Shown here: piece by piece, positions 22,795 to 33,468 of the stretch
How the letters are laid out: each line of letters begins with the position of its first letter
How positions within the stretch are numbered: the stretch's first letter is position 1
Source: Wurfbainia villosa
Lineage: Eukaryota > Streptophyta > Magnoliopsida > Zingiberales > Zingiberaceae
Length of the DNA: 64,000 nt
Reading direction: 5' to 3'
Assembly (NCBI GenBank): GCA_025175895.1
Contig: CM045991.1
Span: 77,425,174 to 77,489,173, forward strand
The notes under the pieces: model-generated
Told to the model about the DNA's origin: nothing
Databases searched by the model: none
What the model saw: only the letters and a program-made list of their open reading frames with translations
Translations under genes and position numbers: made by a program

Positions 22795-23184
22795 GAGTCC
22801 GTGAAGAAGGATAAGGCATCGGATGCCCCATCTTCTTCAGAAATCTTCTTTATTGATTGTCATTCTATTTTCTCAGACACTTGGGTATTTGATACTGGGT
22901 GTGGCTCACATATATGTAATGACATATATGGGCTAAGGAATAGAAGAAGACTCGTCAAGGGAGAGTCAAATTTACGTGTTGGGAATGGAGCAACGGTTGC
23001 TGCACTCGCCATCGGAACGTATTTGTTGGAACTCCCAGTAGGACTTGTCTTAGAACTGGACAATTGCTTTTATGTTCCTTCGTTGATAAATAACATCATT
23101 TCTATTTCTTGTTTAAATAGAAATGGGTACCATTTGACTTTTAGTAACAATTGTTGTTACATAACTTTGAATGGAGTTCTTTAA
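22795..23184 (+). pseudogene. Protease domain of second A copy
   Basis: Same frame and motif as copy 1 (WVFDTGCGSHICND; DTG retained; ORF 22768-23184). It ends at the same TAA before GTGTLSNG. It differs from copy 1 by few residues (LINNIISISC against LIKNIILISC). From here to 25500 the frame is continuous apart from two stops. Confidence 0.85.
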
Positions 23185-24290
23185 GGGACTGGAACTTTAA
23201 GCAATGGTGTTTATACGTTGGACGTATCCAGTGATATTTTCAATATCGAAGTGAGCAACACGCGTGCTCGAAAGGATAATCAAATAGACTCCTATATGTG
23301 GCATTGTTGTCTTGTCCATATAAGCAAGAAACGCATGTCCGAATTACACCGATGTGGAATTCTGGAATCGTTTGAATTGGATTCATACGATACATGTGAA
23401 TCATGCTTAAAAGGCAAGATGACTAAGTTACCTTTTACTGGAAAAGGTGAACGAGTGGGAGAGTTACTAGGTCTAATACATACTGATGTATGTGGACCTA
23501 TGTCAACTCAAGCATTAGGAGGCTATAGCTACTTCATTACCTTCACCGATGATCACTCACGGTTTGGGTATGTGTTCTTGATGAAACACAAGTCTGAAGC
23601 CTTTGAAAGGTTCAAAGAGTTCAGAAATGAAGTAGAGAAACAACATGACAAGTGTATTAAAATACTTCGATCGGATCGAGGTGGTGAATACTTGAGTCAG
23701 GAGTTTCTTGATTACCTAAGAGACAATGGTATATTGTCTCAATGGACTCCGCCCTATACACCATAGCATAATGGTGTATCTGAGAGGTGTAACCGAACCT
23801 TGTTGGACATGGTCAGGTCAATGATGAATCATGCGACTCTTCCCAAGTCCTTTTGGGGTTATGCACTTCAGACAACTGTTTACTTGTTAAACAGAATGCC
23901 TACCAAGGTAGTCACAACTACTCCATATGAGATATGGAATAGTAAGAAACCTCATGTATCTTTCTTGAAGATATGGGGTTGTCCTGCTTATGTGAAGCAG
24001 ACTGTATCAGACAAATTGGATGCTAAGTCTGATAAATATCTATTTATTGGATACCCTAAGGAAACAAGGGGTTACCAATTCTATCATCCTGTGGAACAAA
24101 AGGTATTTGTTTCAAGGCATGCTGTGTTTCTAGAGAAAGAGTTTCTCTTGCAACAAAACAGTGGGAGTGTCATCAAGCTTGAGGAGGCTCGAGAGACTCA
24201 AATAGACATTAATGAGATACCTGGTGAAGAACAGCAGCCGACAACTCATAGTGATGAGCAATCGGCTGGACCTATTGTAACACCACATCT
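23185..24290 (+). pseudogene. GAG-pre-integrase and integrase of second A copy
   Basis: The zinc-binding region reads WHCCLVHI, keeping both His but changing the Arg and Gly found in copy 1; CESC is intact. The catalytic Asps (HTDVCGP, LRSDRGGEY) are in the ORF at 23218-23766. TAG at 23764-23766 replaces the Gln of TPQHNG just before the catalytic Glu. The frame continues without a shift (NGVSERCNRTLLDMV, ORF from 23800) through the integrase C-terminus (FWGYALQTTVYLLNRMP, FLKIWGCPAYVK). Copy 2 keeps the segments that are shortened in copy 1. Confidence 0.88.
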
Positions 24291-25881
24291 TCGTAGATCT
24301 GGTAGAACACGCAATATTCCTGAGAGATATGGATTTCTCGTAAGTGAATCGAACGACGTGTTACTCATTGATGATGAGGAGCCTACCAATTATGAAGAAG
24401 TGCTGACAAGTTCAGAAAGGGATAAGTGGCTTGGTGCCATGAAGTCGGAAATGGATTCCATGTATGAAAACCAAGTTTGGAACTTGGTTGACCCACCTGA
24501 AGGGATAAAGCCTATAGGGTGCAAGTGGGTTTTCAAGAAGAAAACCGACATGGATGGTAATGTGATTACCTATAAGGCTAGATTGGTGGCGAAAGGATAT
24601 CGTCAAAAGCAAGGTGTTGATTATGACGAAACCTATTCGCCTGTAGCTATGCTTAAATCCATTCGGATGCTCCTGGCCATAGCGGCTCATTATGATTATG
24701 AGATATGGCAGATGGATGTGAAAACAGCTTTCCTTAATGGAAACCTGCTCGAGGACGTGTATATGATACAGCCTGAGGGTTTCACATCGGTTGATAAAAC
24801 CAAGGTATGCAAATTGCGACGATCCATTTATGGATTGAAGCAAGCATCCAGGAGCTGGAATATCCGTTTTGATGAGACAATCAAAAAGTTTGATTTCTCA
24901 CAAAATCCAGACGAACCTTGTGTGTACAAGAAGGTTAGTGGGAGTGCAGTCGTGTTCCTAGTATTATATGTCGATGACATATTACTTATAGGAAACGATG
25001 TTTCAATCTTACAGTCAGTTAAGGTTTGGTTATCCAAGACATTCTCCATGAAAGACCTGGGAGAAGCAACCTACATCCTCGGGATTAAGATCTATAGAGA
25101 TAGATCGAAACGGTTGCTTGGTCTTTCGCAGTCTACATATATAGACCGAGTGCTAAAGAGGTTTAGCATGTCGGAATCCAAGAAAGGTTTCTTACCCATC
25201 AGGCATGGGGTACACCTTTCGAAGTCTATGTGTCCGCGCACAGAAGACGAGAGGATTTGCATGAGTAAGATTCCCTATGCATCCGCAATAGGATCTATCA
25301 TGTATGCTATGTTATGTACAAGGCCCGACGTATCGTACACTCTGAGTGTCACGAGCAGATACCAGTCCGATCAGGGAATGGATCATTGGGCGGCTGTTAA
25401 GACGATCCTTAAGTACTTGAGAAGAACTAAGGATGTGTTCCTAATATATGGAGAAGGGTACATGATGATACATGGGTATATGTATGCCAACTCCAGATAG
25501 ACAAGGATGATTCCATGTCTAAGTCTGGGTATGTATTCACCTGGAATGGAGGCGTAATAAGTTGGAAAGGTTCCAAGCTTTATACTATAGCGGATTCTGC
25601 CACTAAGGCAGAATACATTGCAGCTTTGGAAGCAGCATAGGAAGCGGTTTGGATCAAGAAGTTCATCTCTGAACTTGATGTTGTCTCATCAATGATCCAA
25701 ACATGTGCTTCGCCGCTATCATCTTATCAGAGAGATCATCAGTAGGAACGAAATACAAATCAAGAAAATTCCCACTGAAAGGAACTTAGCGGATCCCTTG
25801 ACTAAGGCATTACCTCAAAATAAGTTTGAGGGTCATGTTCGAGCTTATGGTATTGGATACCGTAGCGATTGGCAATGGGCC
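24291..25881 (+). pseudogene. Reverse transcriptase and RNase H of second A copy
   Basis: Part of a 566-aa open frame (23800-25500), the longest in the window. Reverse transcriptase motifs are complete: KWVFKKKTDMDG, QMDVKTAFLNGNLLEDVYM, IYGLKQASRSWN and YVDD at 24967-24978 (residues 390-393), then SMKDLGEATYILGIKI and SRYQSDQGMDHWAAVK. The polymerase domain could be catalytically intact. RNase H is broken as in copy 1: a frameshift at about 25480, TAG in AALEAA-stop-EAVWIKK near 25638, and loss of the CDN segment near 25700. The tail ORF at 25705-25908 (RRYHLIREIISRNEI, LADPLTKALPQNKF) survives. Confidence 0.92.
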
Positions 25882-25892
25882 AAGTGGGAGTC

Positions 25893-27996
25893 TGTTAGTA
25901 ATATATGAGAGATGTCCTAAGGCAATCGCCTTATGTATGAACCATTTATATGATAAATGAAGATTCACTATTTGAGTATACATGTTTTATGTATTTGATT
26001 GGATCTTAAACTCATTTACTGAATGTCCACGATACGATTCACAGCATGAGAGAATTTGTGATTGGATCACAACTAGTGAGTATCTCTACATGTGTAATTG
26101 TGATGTATCGGAATTATCCCTAGTCGATGAATTGATGGATTTAGACACCATCAATTCTATCGAGACTAGCACGAGGTATACTCCTTGGTGTATCCAAGCA
26201 GCTGATTCTCACTGGCTGGAGACATAGTGATGTCCGGAGTTAATCGTGGATGCTAGTTATGGTAACTAGTTCATTGGAGTGACCAGCCGTAAGACTTCAT
26301 ATGATTCTCTGCATATATAGATATGTCAATGAAGTTCTTACTGTGGCTTAAGTGCGATGTTCCTTTGACTTGCGGTATTCAAGTCATCTTGATCATAGAG
26401 ACTTATGCTTTGACATCTTAAGCAAACATCTCTAAGGAGATGTGGACCCGGGATGATTGGGTATAAGTCGAAGTGATCGAAGGTGTTTGAATAGCCTATA
26501 AAGGATTCACCACTCCTTGCGAGGAGATGTATACCCATGGCCTCTCGTCGGATTATTACTAAAGTCTTTGGCCAAAGCATTACATGTTTAGAGTAAGGTA
26601 CTCTTCGATACATGTGGAGTAACTAGAACTGTGAGGACGAGGAAATGATACTTGGGCTAGGTGTGACGAGTCACTTAGTGGGATCGGCACACAATAGACC
26701 ATGTCCCAACCAAGTGGGTATAAGATGAGTGAAGGGAATGGGGCACGATCATTCGAGGAAGGTTTCAGAAATAGTTCTGGATCAACCGTTGATCTTTTCG
26801 GTTAATTGGGGATCATGATGTACTACTAGGTGCCACTCATGATCGTTCTATAATTAATGGTTAATTATAGATGGCCAACATAAACCGAGAACCTATTTGG
26901 TCACACGCACAACGAGCGTAATCCAAAGGATTTAAAATGAGCTTGAGAATGGGATTCTCAGACCGAGAGAAACAAGGTTTGGTTGGACCAAACATAAAGC
27001 GAGCATGAAATCGTTTCAGTCGCAATGGAAGCGTGGATGGGCCGAGTCTTATGAAGACGTAATGCATGAACCAAAATGGTTTGGTTCTAATCCAATGGAG
27101 GAGAATAAACCAAAGGGTTTGGTTTATTTTAAACGAATGAACCAAAAGTTGGTTCGGTTCGTTTTAACTTAAAATAAACCATCATGGTTTGGTTTATTTT
27201 AACTTATCTTAATGGAGCGGGTTAACGGGCCCAATGGTTATGATCCAATAACCATTAAGAGAATTAGTTCTCTATAAACCTTCATTGTCCCTCCATTGGC
27301 GCCGCTTTGTTTCCCGGCTCCTTGCGGTGACCAAGCTTCAGGGTGATCCTCCGGCGACCCTCCGGTGATCTCCTATAGGTTTGGCATCAAGGTGAGCCTT
27401 TTCTTCCCTTGGTTGGCCGGCGCCTATCTCCTCCACCAAAGCTGTCCAGTTTTCTGGACAGCTTGTTCTCCTCTCATCGGAGCGTCGTTTGGACGACGGT
27501 TAGAGCTCCGACAGCGGCTAACTTACCGGGGATTCGATCTCCGGTAATCCTCTGAGGTGGAGGACGAAGGATTCGTCAATTGGTTGATGAATACCTCTCC
27601 GGAGAAGCGAGTTTTGAGAACTCATATTAGGATCCGAATTTGGATTCGGATCGTGATCATCTCTCGATCACGTCGTCTTCAACACGAGGCTAGTAACCCA
27701 TACGAAGACGAAGCTCGTGGCTTAGCGAAGTCATCCTGAGGAACTCCGCGTGGATACGGATAGAGACGATTCTAGCGAGGATCGTTCCGGTTGATGCCGT
27801 TCCCGCTACACGTCATACGTAAGGTATAAAGTAGATAAATTTCCTTTTATTGCAAATTTAAATTTACGGTTATGTCTACACTTGTTGTAATATGCATGCG
27901 TGTGTTGTGTGTGTTGTAATAAATGTAGATTTATTATTTTTATTGCTTCCCCTGTGTTCATGTTTACGAAACGTGATCGAACACACACACGCCATG
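25893..27996 (+). repeat. Array A, third LTR, main piece
   Basis: Starts TGTTAGTAATATATG after the polypurine tract AAGTGGGAGTC. It is interrupted near its end by the solo LTR at 27997; the last 22 bp lie at 30168-30189. Relative to the other two LTRs it lacks about 60-80 bp right after the TATA box (27278 onward, the CCGCCCAACC repeat), and it shows clustered small differences near 26625-26700. Confidence 0.92.
27992..27996. other. Target-site duplication, left copy (solo B-type LTR)
   Basis: CCATG here against CCGCG at 30168-30172. The uninterrupted A LTRs read CCGCGG at this place, so the left copy changed at two CpG sites (CG to CA, CG to TG), as expected for 5-methylcytosine decay. Confidence 0.7.
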
Positions 27997-30167
27997 TGTT
28001 GGGATGTATACTGAAAGCCTAGCTCTTTTGTATGAACATCTTTATTTTGAAATAAGAATCACATGATCATTGTTTGCATATTATATATGTGCATATTGTC
28101 TAATATTTTACATTGTAGATAACATGGTGCTTGGTGTGGCACAGAAGATCATGTTATCAGTTCCTTGTAGAATATAAGTAGATGCTCACAACCAAGATGG
28201 TTTTGAACAAACCATTGGCATGGTTGTAGTGTAGCTTGGTATTGTTTTGTCTTGAACATAAAGTTACACTAGTACACCTCGGTGTATTGAGCAGGACCGA
28301 CATAGAGGTGATTCAATTTAATGCTGACTGCATAATTGAATCGGACCTCGGATATTATGTTGTACATGCTCTTAATCCCGATATAATAACGGGCACATGT
28401 ACTTAATATTTTTTTCTTTGATTTACCATAGGGTGAGATTTCTATGGATTAAATCAATATGCCCAGTAAGTTGGGAAATGATATTATTTACATGGTGTGC
28501 CGTTGATTATAGGAGGAAACCGTGTCCTATGTATTAGGTTGATGATGTCCCCTTGAGGAGCTCATAAGGTTCATCATGTAAACCCGTCAGGTTGACTTAG
28601 TCAACATGATGATAAGGTTGAGTGGTACTACTCGAGGATTTAGATGTTAATTAATTGATGGTCAGTAAATCAATTAATTGACGGACATTCGATATCTTAA
28701 ACACGGAGAGATGGATGTACAAATAATATATGGAGCCCATATTAATTTATGGGGGTTGGTGAGGTAGTTCGATGATGATCCTCTAGTGGAATGGAACATC
28801 ATTGATGGATCAAGTTTGTGTGGTTCCGATCCATCGGGTGGCCAAGACCCAACTCCTCCTCATAGTCCCTATCGTAGCCTAATATAAACCTCATGAAGTC
28901 TAGATCAAATAATGGAAAACAAATCTCTAGATCTGACGGTTGGGATTAAATTTCTAGAACCGACGGTGGAGATTAAATCTCTAGATCCGACGGTTGGGAT
29001 TAAATTCCTAAGAACCGACGGTTGAGATTAAATCTCTAGATCCGACGGTTGAGATTAAAACCCTAGAACCGACGGTGGAGATTAAACCAAGGCCTAAACC
29101 CTAACTCTATAAAAGGGTGGCTATGGGTTGGGCGGCAACAAGTTTTTTTGGTGGATGATGGAAATAAGGGTTTAGCCTCCAATTGCTTGGGCGGCAAGGA
29201 ACCCTATGGAGGAAACCCTAATTTGATTAGGGTTTTGGCTCTTTTGCATGGGCGGCCATGGATGGGAATGAAGAGTGGGCGGCAACTTGTGGAGGAGCTT
29301 GTCTTCTTCCATGGAGGTGGCTAGCTCCTAGATCTCTTCTCTCCACCATGGTTGGGCGGCAAGAAAGCCTAAGGAGAAACCCTAATTAGGGTTTTCCTCC
29401 TTAGGTTGGGCGGCTAGGGATTGCAAGGAAGTTGGGCGGCAACTATAGGAGAGGAGGTCTTCTTCTTCCTAGGGTGTGGCCGGCTCCTTCCTCTATTCCC
29501 TCCACCGTGGCCGGCGCCCAACATATTCCTTTTCTCCTATTCACTCCATCTTGGCCGGCGGCACCAAAACAAGGGTTTGTCCCTAGTTAGGTACCTTGGT
29601 TGTTTCCATTATGTTCTCTCTATTCTTGGGGCCGGCGGCATCAATCCTTTTGTGGAATGGTGGTTGGCTCAAGCAAGAAGGGAAAGAGAGTTCTTCTTTC
29701 TTTGGATTGAAGAAGATCTAGGAAGCTTCAACTTGTGGAGGATCTTCGCCCACACAAAGTCTACAAGGAGGTTAGGACATACGATAGAAGATCAAGAGGT
29801 ATAAAAGTTTTATAACTTTTATTATTGTTCTTTGCATGTTCTTATTGATATGCTATCTTATGTTCTTTATGTTAGAATATGTTGATTATACTAGTTTACA
29901 TTTGTATGTATTTGTATAATCATGGACCCCGATAAGAAACACAAAAACCGGCGATCCGTCCGTCGTCTCTTCCGCGGCTAACCGACTAGAAGAGTTGTGT
30001 TGCTTGAACAACTAGTTTGTTCAAGCGATCGCTCAAGTCGTTAGCACGATGACGAATTGGTTATGCTTAGGAAACTCATCCCATCCGGATTAGTTTTCAT
30101 TAGTGAAAATTTTAATCCGGGGACATGGGAGCCTATGAGCATTCCGAGGTATAGGACATTGCTAACA
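27997..30167 (+). mobile_element. Solo LTR, B-type, inside the third A LTR
   Basis: About 2.17 kb, TGTTGGGATGTATACTGAAAG... to ...GCTAACA. It is the same family as the LTRs of element B, in the opposite orientation (compare the reverse complement of 36646 leftwards). No internal region is attached, and decayed 5-bp duplications flank it, so it is a solo LTR left by recombination between two LTRs. Its last about 30 bp differ from the B LTRs. ORFs inside (for example 29421-29804) look like chance frames. Confidence 0.85.
28912..29095 (+). repeat. Minisatellite in solo B-type LTR
   Basis: About six imperfect units of roughly 28 bp around TCTAGATCCGACGGTTG followed by GGATTAAAT. The same repeat occurs in the LTRs of B and C. 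Confidence 0.75.
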
Positions 30168-30189
30168 CCGCGGTGCCGGAAACCCAACA
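30168..30189 (+). repeat. Array A, third LTR, last 22 bp
   Basis: CCGCGGTGCCGGAAACCCAACA matches the ends of the first two A LTRs (one change), which proves that the B-type LTR interrupts the third A LTR. Confidence 0.9.
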
Positions 30190-30316
30190 TTTTTAGCCTA
30201 GATTTCAGTCGTTTTCTAGCCTTGCACACGGCCATGCCATGTGAAATTCACACGGTCGTGTGGCGGCGCTGCGAATTCAAGGAAATACGGTTTTCAAGAA
30301 TTTATGGAAGGCTAGA
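30190..30316 (+). repeat. Right LTR of E, second piece
   Basis: Continues the E LTR (compare 7135-7237: AGCCT-GATTTCAG, TTGCACACGGCC, GAATTCAAGGAAATA) up to the solo LTR insertion. Confidence 0.9.
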
Positions 30317-31383
30317 TGTTGGATCGAGAAGCGTCGCTAGAGAGAGGGTGAATAGCGAGCATAAAACTTTTCTTTTCATTGGTTCGATATATGAGCAAGC
30401 ACAGCGGAAAAATAAAAAGGACAAGTTTTTTTTTACTTGGTTCACAACCCAGCAATTGCTACTCCAAGGCCCCGCGATCCTTGACCGCGTACGAAGGGGC
30501 AATCCACTATAAGGTCTCCTCCTCGTTGGAGGTAGGAGACAACGAACACAAAATCGAAAGCACGAGGATAAGGCAACAAGCCTACCTCAGCTCGTTATGA
30601 TTAAAACAAAGAATACAGTAAACAAAAATACTTGCTGCTGTTGCCGATGAAGAAGATGAAAGCTTGATGTCGCGTCGGCGTTATGACGGTATTGGAGCTT
30701 TGGCATTGTAGAGTACTTAAGAATAATCTTCATTGATTTTTGGGTTAGAGTCCTCCCCTCCTTTTATAGAGTTTTACATTGGAATAAGTCTCCTCATCTT
30801 TTGGAACTGATCACGAGGTGGTACCGTATTTTATCGCGAAGTGGCCGCGTCAAATATTATCCATTTTGACCTAGCACAAAAGGTTGATTTGTCTCCATCA
30901 GTCGACTGATGCCTTCCATCAGTCGACTGATGTGCATCAGTCGACTGCCCAATGGCCAGCAGTCGACTGTCAGCCTGGCCACTTAGCATGGAAAATGGTA
31001 AATACGACGGTTTCTTATCGTCCGATCTTGATCTAGACCTTCAACAGGAAGTCTAAGTCGGATCACGGCCTACGGTCACCCTCGTACAGAGGACACGACC
31101 TTACCATCTCTCACTCACACGAGCTTACCTCTGGTCCTTTATGACCTGTCGCTTTGCTTCCGATCTTCCACCTAGGTTCTTTGACTCCCACGAAGTTCTC
31201 TCAGTGTTGCCCGACCACCATGGTTTCCCGACTCGAGATTCTCCGGGTGTCGCTAACCTTCGGATTAGTTTAACCATTTCCTGCCCACTTAATTCAGCTC
31301 ATGAGATAATAATATGACCTTAACTTTGGATCTTTGTCATAATCAAAACCTAGGATCGATTATCTAGTGCCCCTGCACCAACA
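30317..31383 (-). mobile_element. Solo LTR, G-type (Sirevirus-like)
   Basis: 1067 bp, TGTTGG...CCAACA, minus orientation. Flanks are CTAGA (30312-30316) and CCAGA (31384-31388); the uninterrupted left LTR of E reads CTAGAG here. It matches the LTR at 2135-3300 when reverse complemented. No internal sequence is attached. Confidence 0.9.
30893..30970. promoter_or_regulatory. Cluster of AGTCGACTG palindromes in solo G-type LTR
   Basis: Four AGTCGACTG copies (near 30900, 30921, 30939 and 30961) within about 80 bp, three of them in the form ATCAGTCGACTGATG or CATCAGTCGACTG. Known Sirevirus LTRs carry repeated palindromic motifs in U3; the role is unproven. Confidence 0.6.
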
Positions 31384-32401
31384 CCAGAGTTGCCTCTATA
31401 TATAGGAAACTCATCTAAGAGGCGGAGGATGACGAGGGAGCCACCCTAGGGCTCCCAAACCCTAGGGGGGGCACGACGGCTGGGACAGCTCTCTGAAGCC
31501 CTAAAAAGCTTCGGGAGCTCGCAACGGGATGGAAGAAGGCCACCATAGATCCAAGTTCTGTACTTCAACGTCGGAGAGAAGCCCATATTGCATTGTAAAT
31601 TTCTGTTCTTGCATGTTATCTATTATTTATTCGAACATGAACGTGCTTTGTATTTCTCCTCTCATATTTATGGAGTAGTTTTTTCGATTCTAGAATTAGA
31701 GAGTAGTTTGTGTGCGTAGAACATGTTATTCCAAATTAAATTCTGTACTTGAGTTTATATTTGCAATTGGTATTAGCTTAGATCGATATCTATGTGTTTT
31801 TGATTTTCTATCTACTGTGCTTAGCCGATACGAGGGGTGTTAGCCCTCGTATATAAGATTTAGGGGAATTAAAGAGGAACCTAGGAGTTGATCGCATATC
31901 CTATATCTGTGGATAAAAGGATGCGATAGAATTGGAAATAATTCATTGCAGGGATTAATTCGGCATCCTCGTACCGCCTATCCCATCCATGTAAGGCAGA
32001 CATAGCTTCCGATAGATATGAAGGCTCATCGGGAGAGTGTATGATGTCCCTTCCACAAGGCCATATTTAAACTTAGACAATGACCAATTGATAGCATGTT
32101 TGCGGCGAAATCAAATCATAGAATCCCTTCCAAAGACTCACGACAAGCCTTTTCTTCTTCCATGTGACACCGTATTGAGTTAGGACCACCAACAACCCTC
32201 ACAATCACAACCATTAGATTTGACTTCCAAACAATAACATCCACCGAATAGATCTGTACTCGAATCTCAGTCCCTATGGTACCGATAAATCTATTTATTA
32301 CTTGACGACATCTGTGCACTTGCGGGCATTGAGCACGAGCTTGTGCTTCGAGTCCTCGACAGTCTCCATCACGAGTTTTGAGGTCGCATTCGCGTGCATC
32401 A
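31384..32401 (+). repeat. Right LTR of E, third piece and element end
   Basis: Continues from the CTAGAGT position of the left LTR and ends GTGCATCA at 32401, followed by GTCGT. Many substitutions and small indels against 7238-8250 show long independent decay. TATATATAGG is at 31397-31406. Confidence 0.92.
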
Positions 32402-32491
32402 GTCGTAGTCGCTAGCTTCATTCTTTTACTCCTCTAGGGCTTGCTTTTGCAGCGGTTAGTCCTTGAAAAGTGACCTCACTTTTATACCAAT
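32402..32491 (-). pseudogene. Element F: gag start and degenerate primer-binding site
   Basis: This resumes F after element E (GTCGT, 32402-32406). On the minus strand an ATG at 32419-32421 is a plausible gag start; the frame then jumps to 6798. Upstream, TTGGTATAA (32483-32491) sits at the LTR edge and resembles a decayed TGGTATCAGAGC Met-tRNA primer site. Together with 5188-6798 this gives a gag-only element. Confidence 0.6.
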
Positions 32492-33468
32492 TGTTATATC
32501 ATTTATTCGATTCTTACACTTGATTGTGTTCAAGCTCGTCTACAACAATGTTAGCGTAGTGGAAATACAAATATGCGAAAATAAAATACAAGACAAGCAA
32601 CCACAAACACAACACGCGATTTTATGTGGTTTAGAACCCTAGTTCCTACTCCATGGTCGAGCTTTAGAGTGAGCTCTAGTGATGCACACCACCACCAAAT
32701 CTTCTCATTCTCAGAAATACTCTGGAGGTGGAGAAACCTCTTACAATAGAGCTTATACAAGAAAGAAACAACCAAATACAAGTAAAATTGAAATACAAAT
32801 GCAAAGAACATTTTACAAAGAGGAGCTTTTGATCGCTTTGGTTGTTGGTTGCTTTGGGATACTTTAAAGGTCTGGAATCATAGCAGCAACTCCCCTTCAA
32901 ACCCCTAGAAACCGACAGCTCTTTCTTCCTCTATAGCTTCCATTTAAAGCCTTTGCTTGAGCTGATTTTCTGCCTAGCAATTGACTATCCTTACCCATCG
33001 GTCAACTGCCCACTTGTCCATTGTCTCACAAAAGACTAATCCACGTTAGAAATGTATGATCAGTCAACTATCTTAACCCAGCAATCAACTATCATAGCAA
33101 TCAGTCGACTCAGAAACATTTTGTTCTCTATCCACTTAAGATCAGTTGACTACTCAAACCTAGCAGTTGACTGCCATGGCCAGTCGATTGGTGCAAGCCA
33201 CTAGTCGACTGCCAGAGCACAGGTCAACAGTCAAGCTGCAAATGACTACTCAACCAGTTGACTGGGTCATATCCCTAGTCAACTGCCCGAGTCAAGCTGA
33301 GCTCCCGAGTGTCGAGCACTCGACCAGTTGACTGGTCCATAACCCTAGTCAACTGGCAAACAATTTGTCCGATTGTTTTAACCTACCAATCGACTGAACC
33401 AAGCTCTAATTGACTGGTAAATCTTAAAACTGAGGTTTAAACCAAGTATGATCCCCTTATACTTGAGA
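32492..33468 (-). repeat. 5' LTR of element F (truncated)
   Basis: On the minus strand the LTR ends ATAACA next to the primer site. It carries the GTTTCTCC-CCTCC and GGAGTAGGAAC-AACCAC blocks also seen at 1-462 and in the solo LTR at 58944. Its U3 has many CAGTCAACTG/CAGTCGACTG-like motifs (about 32990-33420). The TGTTGGTGCAATTTG start seen at 3415 is missing, cut off by the G-type LTR. Confidence 0.75.

Larger units (their letters stand above)
11536..30189 (+). mobile_element. Array A: tandem Ty1/copia element with three LTRs and two internal regions
   Basis: The order is LTR 11536-13738, internal 13739-18706, LTR 18707-20912, internal 20913-25892, LTR 25893-27996 plus 30168-30189. The three LTRs (about 2.2 kb, TGTTAG...CCCAACA) are very similar, as are the two internal regions (about 4.97 kb each). 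Each internal region starts with a Met-tRNA primer site and ends with a polypurine tract. The middle LTR is shared. The array lies in E's right LTR. The flanks are CATTT on the left and TTTTT on the right, so the duplication is not clean. Integrase precedes reverse transcriptase, which makes it copia; the sequence looks closest to the Tork/Angela/TAR group, an inference. Confidence 0.9.
6804..32401 (+). mobile_element. Element E: pol-less Ty3/gypsy-type LTR retrotransposon (interrupted)
   Basis: LTRs start TGATG and end CATCA. The left LTR is 6804-8250 and the internal region 8251-11211. The right LTR survives in three pieces (11212-11535, 30190-30316, 31384-32401), separated by copia array A and a solo LTR. 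It is flanked by GTCGT on both sides. Without the nested insertions the element is about 5.9 kb. The primer-binding site is of the GGCGCC kind used by Athila/Tat-type gypsy elements. The internal region is only about 3 kb and holds gag-like remnants but no protease, reverse transcriptase or integrase, so it resembles a LARD-type or other non-autonomous derivative. Its LTRs differ at many sites, so it is old. Confidence 0.85.

Noticed and set aside
29421..29804. 127-aa plus ORF in the solo B-type LTR
   Set aside because: Lies inside an LTR in a GGCGGC-rich segment; the related B LTRs do not keep this frame in an obvious way.
30057..30512. 151-aa plus ORF
   Set aside because: Crosses three element borders (solo B-type LTR end, A LTR end, E LTR, solo G-type LTR); a chance frame.
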